A stretch of 64,000 nt of DNA from Pseudomonadota bacterium (lineage in GTDB: Bacteria; Pseudomonadota; Gammaproteobacteria; Steroidobacterales; Steroidobacteraceae), in assembly GCA_016713725.1 (NCBI GenBank), contig JADJOO010000016.1:62001-126000 (forward strand), given 5' to 3'. This document shows, one piece after another, positions 41,827-48,615 of the stretch; position 1 is the stretch's first letter; every line of letters starts with the position of its first letter. The notes below the pieces were generated by a model. That model saw nothing but the letters and a program-made list of their open reading frames with translations, ran no database searches and was not told where the DNA came from. Both the position numbers and the translations under genes were made by a program.

Positions 41827-42884
41827 CACCCGGCGGCCTCCGTCGCGGGGCGCTCGAACAGGTAGTGGCTCACCCACCACTCCTGGCCGTCGCGGTAGCC
41901 GAAGAGCTCGGCGCATGCCATGAAGAACACGCGCCAGCGCTGCAGCCACTGCGGCGCGGCCTGCCCGTACGTCGCAGCGAGCACTTCGAGCACCGTCTCG
42001 CGCCGCGCGTCCAGGTTCGCAAGCCAGGCGTTCGCCGTACGTTCGTAATGCGTGCCGTCCCAGCGCCAGCGGGCTAGGAAGCGCAGACGATCCTGGAAGT
42101 GCAGGGCGAGGTCGTCGCTCGGCATCATGCCGCCGGAGAAGAAATGACGGCTCATCCAGTCGGACGGCCCACCATCCACGAACGCGTACGGCGTCGAGCG
42201 ATGGCAGAACACGTGCATGAGGAACCGTCCGCCGGGCGCGAGCCAGTCGTGCGCGCGACCGAAGAGCGTGCGCCAGTTGCGCATGTGCTCGAACATCTCG
42301 ACCGACACGATGCGATCGTAGCGGCCGGGGGCGGCGAACAGGTTCATGTCGGCCGTGATCACCTGGACGTTCGTCAGGTTGCGCTGGCGCGCCTCGGATT
42401 CGATCCAGGCGCGCTGCGAGGACGAATTCGAGACGGCCGTGATGCGACTGCCGCGGTAATGCGCTGCCATCCACAGCGTGAGCGAGCCCCAGCCACAGCC
42501 AAGTTCGAGGATCTCCTGGCCGTTCGCCAGTCCGGCGTGCTCGCAGGTTGCCGCAAGTGCGCGGGCCTCGGCCGCCTCGAGCGTCTGCGTGCCTTGCGGC
42601 CACCAGGCGCTCGAGTACTTGAGGTTCGGTCCAAGCGCGAGATCGAAGAAGCGCGCGGGCACTTCGTAGTGCTGCTCGTTCGCGAGGTGCGGCACGGGCG
42701 CGAGTTCGGCCGCGTCCATGGCCGCGACGAAGGCTTCGGTCGCGTCCGCGGCGCGCTCGCAGTCGCCGGCCGCGATCTCGCGCAGCCGCTGCTCGCAAAG
42801 CCGGCGGATTCCGGCGCGCACGACGGCGTCCGGGACGTAGCCCTGTTCGACCCAGTCGATGGCACGGCGGGTGGCCTGGCTCAT
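41826..42884 (-). CDS. CFA-synthase-like SAM methyltransferase (second copy)
   Basis: A 352-residue relative of cyclopropane synthase with a divergent N-terminus. The SAM fold is clear: EQHYEVPARFFDLALGPNLK, YSSAWWPQG, ILELGCGWGSLTLWMA, AVSNSSSQRAWIE, DRIVSVEMFEHMRNW and FMHVFCHRSTPYAFVDGG. It belongs to the clade that includes 2-hydroxyacyl or furan-fatty-acid-type methyltransferases as well as uncharacterised enzymes, so substrate is open. It is coupled to the regulator gene by ATGA and shares the operon with a canonical CFA synthase. Confidence 0.87.
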   Translation of the reverse strand: MSQATRRAIDWVEQGYVPDAVVRAGIRRLCEQRLREIAAGDCERAADATEAFVAAMDAAELAPVPHLANEQHYEVPARFFDLALGPNLKYSSAWWPQGTQTLEAAEARALAATCEHAGLANGQEILELGCGWGSLTLWMAAHYRGSRITAVSNSSSQRAWIESEARQRNLTNVQVITADMNLFAAPGRYDRIVSVEMFEHMRNWRTLFGRAHDWLAPGGRFLMHVFCHRSTPYAFVDGGPSDWMSRHFFSGGMMPSDDLALHFQDRLRFLARWRWDGTHYERTANAWLANLDARRETVLEVLAATYGQAAPQWLQRWRVFFMACAELFGYRDGQEWWVSHYLFERPATEAAG

Positions 42885-43785
42885 GTGGCGCGCTCCTCGG
42901 ACGAAAGTGTGGTTGCGAGCAGGCGCACGCCGTCCTCCAGGTCCATGCCAAGCGGGATCGCGCCGGCGGTGGTGATGGTGCGGCGATGCCGCACCGAGGT
43001 TGCGCCGCCGACGAAGACCGGCACCGCGACCGACGAAACGAGTTCGCGCAGGTCGCGCTCGAGGACGCCGTCGTGCGGATCCACGGAGGATGAGATCACT
43101 ATGCCGTCGCCGCCCGAGCGGCGCAGGGCGATGGCCATGTCGGCGAAGGGCGTGTCCGCGCCGAGCAGCACTGGCCGGAACCCGGCGTTGCGCGCCTCGA
43201 GCGCGAAGAGCAGCAACCCCACCTCGTGCTGCTCACCCGGTGCGCAGGCAATGACCAACCGGGGGCCGGACGCGTATCGCATGCGGTACTGCAGGCGCGC
43301 GCCGAGCTTGCTGCGCAGGTAGGTGGCGAAGAAGTGCTCCTCGGCGATCGCGCCGTCAATCTCTTCCCAGCGCGCGCCGAGCCTCTCGAGCAGCGGCAGC
43401 ACGACTCGGCGGGTCACGCTCTCGATGGAATGCAGCGACAGCGCTTCCTCGTAGACGTCGTCGAGGCTCTGTTCGTCAGGCCAGCGATCGCGGCCGCCAT
43501 GCGGTCCTGGTAATCGGTCCAGGGGTTGCCCGCGGCGTCCGGTGCGCGCGAGGCGGACTCGGCGTCGAGGACCTGGCGCACGCGACTTACCGGGATGCCC
43601 CGTTCGACGAGCGCCAGCACCCGCCGGATCTCCTCGACGTTCGCGTGCGTATAGAGCCGATGACCGGATGGGGTCCGCACCGGGCGCAGCAAGCCATAGC
43701 GGCGCTCCCAGGCGCGCAGCGTGACGGTGCTGACGCCGGTGAGGGCGGATACGGTGCGTATCGGAAACTGTTCCCGAGTGGGCAT
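42881..43785 (-). pseudogene. CarH/LitR-class B12-binding MerR regulator, 1-nt deletion
   Basis: The N-terminal frame from ATG 43785 has the MerR winged helix FPIRTVSALTGVSTVTLRAW, ERRYGLLRPVRTPSGHRLY. After a missing C at about 43485 the frame continues DEQSLDDVYEEALSLHSIES into a B12-binding region. There RWEEIDGAIAEEHFFA has the Trp-X9-Glu-His signature of CarH, and APGEQHEVGLLLFAL has the Glu-X-His-X2-Gly motif whose His is the lower cobalt ligand; GAD and GG loops follow. Corrected length is 301 residues. CarH tetramers repress in the dark with adenosylcobalamin and release DNA in light. All functional residues remain, so a sequence error is likely. Confidence 0.87.
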
Positions 43786-43809
43786 TGGCGGGCGATCGGG
43801 TTTGATAAA

Positions 43810-43872
43810 GCTATACACAAATTATACAAGATCGTACAAAAAGTCAAAATATATTGTACAGGGTGTGTACAG
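43810..43872 (-). promoter_or_regulatory. CarH-type operator and promoter of the lipid operon
   Basis: In an AT-rich patch the minus strand carries TGTAC or TGTAT at offsets 2, 13, 35, 45 and 56 of this interval, spacings of 11, 22, 10 and 11 bp. CarH operators consist of direct repeats spaced 11 bp. A promoter-like TTGACT (offset 26) and TATAAT (offset 47), 15 bp apart, lie among the repeats, so a bound repressor would cover RNA polymerase. The regulator ATG is about 25 nt downstream. Confidence 0.75.
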
Positions 43873-44036
43873 AATGAGATGCGCCTGATGATCGGCGACT
43901 GCGTCGAGGCTGCGAGCAGGAATTCGATGACCTGCACAGGTTGATGACGCGAGAGCGCTGCCTGAGGTGGTCCCCGACCGGCCGGGCTACAGTAAGCGTC
44001 CGGTCGTGGCGCGCGAACCGATTCAACGAGGACACC

Positions 44037-45278
44037 ATGAGCAGACTCGACCCGATCCAGGCATTTGCCAACCTCCGCCACGAGTTCGGCGAGCACGGCG
44101 GCGTGAACATGTCGGTCGAGGCCAGTACGACGTTCACGGTGATCGACCCGACGACGATGCCCGAGATCTTCCAGGGGCATCTCGGCCCGGACGTGGGCGG
44201 CTGCTACCTGTACGGGCGTCACTTCAATCCGACGGTCTACGTGCTGGGTCGCCAGATCGCGGCGTACGAGGGCGCGCAGGCGGGTTACTGCACTTCAAGC
44301 GGGATGGCAGCCATCGCGGCGACGATCATGCAGATCTGCGGCACGGGCGACCACGTGGTTGCCAGCCGCACAGTCTATGGCGGTACGTTCGCCTTCCTGC
44401 ATGACTACCTGCCTGCGAAGGCTGGTGTCACGACGACGTTCGTGGACGTCTCGGATCTCGCCGCCGTGGAGCGCGCGATCACGCCGCGCACCAGGGTTCT
44501 CTATTGCGAATCGGTTTCCAACCCGACTTTGCGAATTGCCGACATCCCGCGGCTCGCGGATGTCGCCCATCGGCACGGTGCGATGCTCGTCGTCGACAAC
44601 ACATTCACGCCGCTGATCCTGGCGCCAATCCAGCTCGGTGCCGACGTCGTCGTGCACAGCCTCACGAAGTTCATCAACGGCGCCAGCGACCACATCGCCG
44701 GGGCCGTATGTGGCACCACCGAATTCATCATGAAGCTCATGGACCTGCATACGGGTTCGCTGATGCTGCTCGGGCCTACCATGGATCCGCAGGTGGCCTT
44801 CGATATCAGCCTGCGCCTGCCTCATCTCGGCCTGCGCATGGCAGAGCACAGCCGCCGGGCGCAGGCTATGGCAACGCGTCTCGACGAACTGGGGTTGCCG
44901 GTGGCCTACCCCGGCCTCGCGAATCACCCGGACCACGCCTTGCTGGGGGCGTTGGCGAACCCGGACTTCGGATACGGCGGGATCCTCGCGCTGGATCTCG
45001 GATCTCGCGAGCGTGCGTTCGAATTCATGGGCCTGCTGCAGAACGAACACCAGTTCGGCCTGATGGCGGTGAGCCTGGGCTACAGCGAGACGCTCATGTC
45101 GTGCTCAGCGTCCTCCACCAGCAGCGAGATGCCGGCGGAAGAGCTCGAGAAGGCGGGCATCAGGCCTGGCCTGGTGCGAATGTCGATCGGCTACACCGGA
45201 GCGCTCGAGCAGCGTTGGCTGCAGTTGCGATCCGTGCTCGAGCGCATGGGGCTGGTCAGTCGCGCCAATCCCGGTTAG
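44037..45278 (+). CDS. Methionine gamma-lyase/cystathionine-type PLP enzyme
   Basis: A 413-residue gamma-family PLP enzyme. Recognisable parts are YGRHFNPTV (59-67), CTSSGMAAIAATI, SNPTLRIADIP, VVDNTFTPLI and VVHSLTKFINGASDHIAG with the PLP lysine at 211. It would eliminate or exchange the gamma substituent of methionine, homocysteine or O-acyl-homoserine. The SEMPAEELEKAGIRPGLVRMSIG tail is typical of methionine gamma-lyases. ATG 44037 follows GAGG. It is divergent from the CarH-like gene. Confidence 0.87.
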   Translation: MSRLDPIQAFANLRHEFGEHGGVNMSVEASTTFTVIDPTTMPEIFQGHLGPDVGGCYLYGRHFNPTVYVLGRQIAAYEGAQAGYCTSSGMAAIAATIMQICGTGDHVVASRTVYGGTFAFLHDYLPAKAGVTTTFVDVSDLAAVERAITPRTRVLYCESVSNPTLRIADIPRLADVAHRHGAMLVVDNTFTPLILAPIQLGADVVVHSLTKFINGASDHIAGAVCGTTEFIMKLMDLHTGSLMLLGPTMDPQVAFDISLRLPHLGLRMAEHSRRAQAMATRLDELGLPVAYPGLANHPDHALLGALANPDFGYGGILALDLGSRERAFEFMGLLQNEHQFGLMAVSLGYSETLMSCSASSTSSEMPAEELEKAGIRPGLVRMSIGYTGALEQRWLQLRSVLERMGLVSRANPG

Positions 45279-45353
45279 GACGATCGCTGCGTTGCCGTGC
45301 AGTTGGGGCTTCATGGGTGCACGAAGCTGGCGAGCACCGTAACGATCCGCGCG

Positions 45354-45640
45354 CTAGCCGTGCGCGATCGGCGCGGTCGTGAAGAGATAGTCCTTGAGCT
45401 CCTTCGAGAACGCGCCGTCATTGCGGCGTATCCACTCCAGCACCATGGCGGCGTGCTCTTTCTTCGTCGCGTTGGGCCAGAATGGCCTTGAGCGGTGCCC
45501 GCGGCTGGTGGTCCGGCGGCGGGCCCGGGGCCCCGCCGCGGGGGGGGACGGGGGGGGGCCCGGGGGGGGGGGCGGCCCCGGGGGGGGGCGGGGGCCGCGC
45601 GCCGCCCCCCCCGGCGTTCTGCGGGGGGGGGGTCTCCTCA
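45354..45640 (-). pseudogene. Encapsulated-ferritin (EncFtn)-like gene with destroyed N-terminal half
   Basis: On the minus strand, LKAILAQRDEE followed by a 2-nt loss and then KEHAAMVLEWIRRNDGAFSK, ELKDYLFTTAPIAHG and a stop at 45354 match the second half of EncFtn cargo ferritins (consensus RDEEKEHAAM-LEWIRR). The metal-binding Glu and His of this half are present. A ribosome-binding site (TGAGGAGA at about 45633-45640) sits where the gene should begin, but the first 45-50 codons are replaced by an almost pure G/C block. No encapsulin shell gene is adjacent. The intact gene probably exists in the organism. Confidence 0.65.
45515..45631. other. Block of near-pure G/C sequence, probable artefact
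   Basis: About 117 bp consist almost only of G and C with runs up to 10 G, ending at GGTCTCC. Nothing else in the window resembles it. It lies exactly where coding sequence of the EncFtn-like gene is expected between its ribosome-binding site and its surviving half. Low-quality base calls or an assembly fill are the simplest explanation. Confidence 0.75.
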
Positions 45641-45645
45641 GGTGA

Positions 45646-45896
45646 TCATCGGCGGCGCTCGGTGCAGCGCCGGAAAGCTGGCAGGTGTCGTTCCTGTGAC
45701 GCGTCCCGCAGGTTGCGAAACACCGTCAGTATGTCCGATCGTTCGGTGCTTGCCAGCAGTCGCTCATAGAGCGCCGCATTGGCGATCTCGGCCTCGACCG
45801 CCGCAACGCAGGCGTCGCGGATGTTGCTGAACGGACGCACCATGCCGAAGTCGCGGAGTACCTGGTCGTAGGTCGACTGGCGATTGGAGCAGGGGG
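45646..45896 (-). pseudogene. Ferritin-like/rubrerythrin-like protein, start missing and probably internally deleted
   Basis: The minus-strand frame reads STYDQVLRDFGMVRPFSNIRD, ACVAAVEAEIANAALYERLL, RNLRDASQERHLPAFRRC. In related small ferritin-like proteins the VRPFSNI block belongs near the N-terminus, followed by an EQRHI-type helix pair that is absent here, then the EAEIANAALYERLL and ERHLPAF iron-ligand helices. The frame is open only back to a TAA near 45897, with no good start before the ATG at 45843. It lies directly upstream of, and was probably co-transcribed with, the EncFtn-like gene. Confidence 0.55.
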
Positions 45897-45960
45897 CTTA
45901 GGCGTCTCGATTTCCCATTGGCTGTTGACGCCGCCCGCAAATGTTGCAAGCTTCGCACCC

Positions 45961-47079
45961 ATGGCCAGGACGCTCTGGGTGGGGACGCGCAAGGGACTCT
46001 TCGCCTTGCGCAGCAAAGAGAGTCGTCGCGACTGGAAACTCGTCGGGCCGCAGTTCCTGGGCCACGTCATTCATCACGTCGTGCAGGACCCGCGCGATCC
46101 GAAAGTCGTGCTGGTGGCGGCGAAGACCGGACACCTGGGTCCGACCGTATTCCGTTCGAGCGACCGCGGGCGCTCGTGGAAAGAAGCGAGTCAACCGCCG
46201 GCGTTCCGCAGGAGCGGTGAAGGCGAAGCGCCCAAAGCGGTCGACGCAGTGTTCTGGTTGACGGCTGGTCATGCCGGCGAGAGCGGTACCTGGTATGCGG
46301 GCACCTCGCCCGCGGGACTTTTCCGCAGCGAGGATGCAGGCGCGTCCTGGCAACCCGTCGCCGGGTTCAACGACCACCCGATGAATCCGACGTGGATCGT
46401 AGGGCAGGGTTCGCCTATCGGCCAGCTGCTGCATTCGGTGCGCGTGGATCCGCGCGATGCCCGGCATCTCTATCTCGGCGTGTCGAGCGGCGGCGTCTTC
46501 GAATCGACCGATGCCGGCGCCGACTGGCGACCGCTCAATGCTGGTTGTGCCGCGGACTTCATGCCCGATCCAGACCCGCAGTACGGCCATGACCCGCACT
46601 GCGTCGAAGTGCATCCCACGATGCCCGATCGGCTGTATCAGCAGAACCACTGCGGCATTTATCGTCTCGACCGGCCGGGTCAACGCTGGTCGCGCATCGG
46701 CGACGCGATGCCCCGCAGGATCGGCGACATCGGCTTCCCCATCGTGTTGCACCCGACCGATCCGGACAAGGCGTGGGTATTTCCGATGGACGGCACTACG
46801 GTGTGGCCGCGCACGTCGGTCGACGGCAAACCTGCGGTCTATGCGACGCACAACGGCGGCAAGTCGTGGCACCGGCTCGATCGTGGCCTGCCGCGCAAGC
46901 AGGGATGGTTCACCGTTTTGCGCCAGGCGATGTGTGCGGACGACGAAGGGAAGAAACTCGGGCTTTATTTCGGCACGACCTCCGGTGAGATCTGGGCGAG
47001 CCGCAACGAAGGGTCTTCCTGGACCTGCCTCGCGCGGCACCTGCCGCAGGTATTCTCCGTGACGTGGGGCAATGGCTAG
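45961..47079 (+). CDS. BNR/sialidase-type beta-propeller protein
   Basis: A 372-residue cytoplasmic protein (no signal peptide) made of repeated BNR-like blades: VFRSSDRGRSWKEA, LFRSEDAGASWQPV, VFESTDAGADWRPL, VYATHNGGKSWHRL and IWASRNEGSSWTCL, each with the Ser/Thr-X-Asp-X-Gly-X-X-Trp pattern. A Cys/His-containing segment YGHDPHCVEVHP lies in the middle. It is not a sialidase by evidence; the fold usually binds proteins or sugars. ATG 45961 is preferred to an upstream in-frame start because the conserved start MARTLWVGTRKGLF follows. Its stop overlaps the MoaD-like gene. Confidence 0.87.
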   Translation: MARTLWVGTRKGLFALRSKESRRDWKLVGPQFLGHVIHHVVQDPRDPKVVLVAAKTGHLGPTVFRSSDRGRSWKEASQPPAFRRSGEGEAPKAVDAVFWLTAGHAGESGTWYAGTSPAGLFRSEDAGASWQPVAGFNDHPMNPTWIVGQGSPIGQLLHSVRVDPRDARHLYLGVSSGGVFESTDAGADWRPLNAGCAADFMPDPDPQYGHDPHCVEVHPTMPDRLYQQNHCGIYRLDRPGQRWSRIGDAMPRRIGDIGFPIVLHPTDPDKAWVFPMDGTTVWPRTSVDGKPAVYATHNGGKSWHRLDRGLPRKQGWFTVLRQAMCADDEGKKLGLYFGTTSGEIWASRNEGSSWTCLARHLPQVFSVTWGNG

Positions 47080-47374
47080 GGGATCGCGGGTGAGCATCAG
47101 CGAGCGAACAGTCGTCACGACACGCGTCGCCAGTCCGTTTCGCTCCTACACGGACGGTCGGGCGATCGTCGAGTCGCGAGGTGCAACGGTGCGTGAGGCA
47201 CTCGCCGACCTCGACCGGCGTTACCCCGGCATGCGCTTTCGCATGATCGACGAACAGGACCGCATCCGGCCCCACATCCGCCTGTACGTCAACACCGACG
47301 CGGTCGAACAGCTCGACCATCGGATCGGCCGTGGCGACACGCTGCACCTGATCTGCGCGCTCAGCGGAGGCTGA
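47072..47374 (+). CDS. MoaD/ThiS-type sulfur-carrier protein
   Basis: A 100-residue ubiquitin-fold protein ending in ...CALSGG, the Gly-Gly that is adenylated and thiocarboxylated in sulfur carriers. TVREALADLDRRYPGMRFRM and RLYVNTDAVEQLDH are MoaD/CysO-like. It overlaps the BNR gene end and stands 1 nt before the moeB-like gene, so the three are one operon. No MoaE, ThiG or cysteine synthase partner is nearby, leaving the sulfur acceptor unknown. Confidence 0.87.
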   Translation: MARGSRVSISERTVVTTRVASPFRSYTDGRAIVESRGATVREALADLDRRYPGMRFRMIDEQDRIRPHIRLYVNTDAVEQLDHRIGRGDTLHLICALSGG

Positions 47375-47375
47375 C

Positions 47376-48548
47376 GTGACGACGCTGTCCGCTGCCGAAC
47401 GCGAGCGTTACCAGCGACACCTGAGTCTCGAGGAAGTCGGAGTTTCAGGACAGGAAAAGCTGCGGGCCGCGCGCGTGCTGGTCGTCGGTGCGGGCGGTCT
47501 CGGATCACCGGCAGCGCTGTACCTGGCGGCGTCGGGTGTCGGCACGCTGGGTGTAGTCGATCACGATCGCGTCGATGCATCGAACCTGCAGCGACAGGTG
47601 CTGTTCGAGACAGCGAGCGTCGGGCGTTCAAAGGTCGAGGCGGCACGCGAGCGCCTGCTTGCCCTCAATCCCTGCATCGATGTGCACGCACACGACCTCG
47701 AGGTGCGCGCCGCTACGGTCATGGACCTGCTGCGCGGCTACGACATCGTCCTCGACGGCACCGACAGTATTCCGACGCGGTACATCGTCAACGACGCTTG
47801 CGTGCTGCTGCGCAAGCCGCTCGTGTCGGCCGCGATTCATCGCTTCGAAGGGCAGCTGATGACGTATCTGCCGGGGCTCGGACCCTGCTATCGCTGCCTG
47901 TACCCGGAAGTACCGGAAGGACTCGTGCCCAACTGTGCCGATGCCGGGGTGCTCGGTGTGCTGCCGGGCGTGGTCGGTGCGATGCAGGCGACGGAGGCGA
48001 TCAAGCTGATCGTGAGTGCAGGCAGTCCAGCCAGCGGGCGATTGCTCGTGTACGACGCGCTCGAACTCACGGTGCGCGAGTTCCGCTTCAAGCGCCGGCA
48101 AGACTGTGCCGTCTGCGGCGATCAGCCGACCATTCTCGCGCCGACCGATCCGTCAACCGGACTGTGCGATGCGACGACCCTGCGGGACCGCGTTCGCCGG
48201 CTGCGGCCGGCGGAGTTGCAGGTCTTGCTGTGTGCTGAGCATTCGCACGAGCGGCGTGAGTCGGCGACGTCTGTACCCGTCATCGTCGACGTGCGCGAAC
48301 CTCGCGAATTCGCGACCGGCCACCTTGAAGGTGCCTTGAACATTCCCGTGGCGGAGCTGGCCGCGCGCCTGCATGAGATTCCGCCAGGCAGGCTGCCGGC
48401 GTTCATCTGCCGCAGCGGGGCGCGCAGTCTCATTGCGTGCAGTGTCGCCTTGCGTGGAGGGGTGGCGCAGGCAGTCAATCTCGAAGGCGGCATGCTCGCG
48501 TGGGTGGCTGAAGTCGATCCGACGCTGGTCGTGGCAGCTGCGCGATGA
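47376..48548 (+). CDS. moeB: MoeB/ThiF-type E1 enzyme with C-terminal rhodanese domain
   Basis: A 390-residue two-domain enzyme that activates a sulfur carrier. The adenylylating domain has RYQRHLSLEEVGVSGQEKL, ATP loop GAGGLGSP (38-45), DASNLQRQVLF (68-78), DGTDSIPTRYIVND, zinc cysteines CYRC (171-174) and CAVC (244-247), and Cys187 in PNCADAGVLG. Residues about 298-382 form a rhodanese with Cys345 in ICRSGAR as persulfide carrier. It would adenylate and then sulfurate the adjacent MoaD-like protein, as MOCS3 does in eukaryotes. GTG start, 1 nt after the carrier gene. Confidence 0.92.
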   Translation: MTTLSAAERERYQRHLSLEEVGVSGQEKLRAARVLVVGAGGLGSPAALYLAASGVGTLGVVDHDRVDASNLQRQVLFETASVGRSKVEAARERLLALNPCIDVHAHDLEVRAATVMDLLRGYDIVLDGTDSIPTRYIVNDACVLLRKPLVSAAIHRFEGQLMTYLPGLGPCYRCLYPEVPEGLVPNCADAGVLGVLPGVVGAMQATEAIKLIVSAGSPASGRLLVYDALELTVREFRFKRRQDCAVCGDQPTILAPTDPSTGLCDATTLRDRVRRLRPAELQVLLCAEHSHERRESATSVPVIVDVREPREFATGHLEGALNIPVAELAARLHEIPPGRLPAFICRSGARSLIACSVALRGGVAQAVNLEGGMLAWVAEVDPTLVVAAAR

Positions 48549-48615
48549 GTTTCGGCGCGAGAGATGGCGCCGGGCGTGCGAGGTTGCGGGACCGGGGAGC
48601 AAGGCGTAGCGGGCG

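Noticed and set aside
45515..45631. G-rich block as a G-quadruplex regulatory region or a real high-GC gene
   Set aside because: It replaces coding sequence expected for the EncFtn-like gene and has no codon structure; base-call or assembly error is simpler.
45961..47079. Exo-alpha-sialidase enzyme
   Set aside because: BNR blades are present but no signal peptide or sialidase Arg triad/FRIP motif can be seen; the cytoplasmic sulfur-carrier context argues against it.
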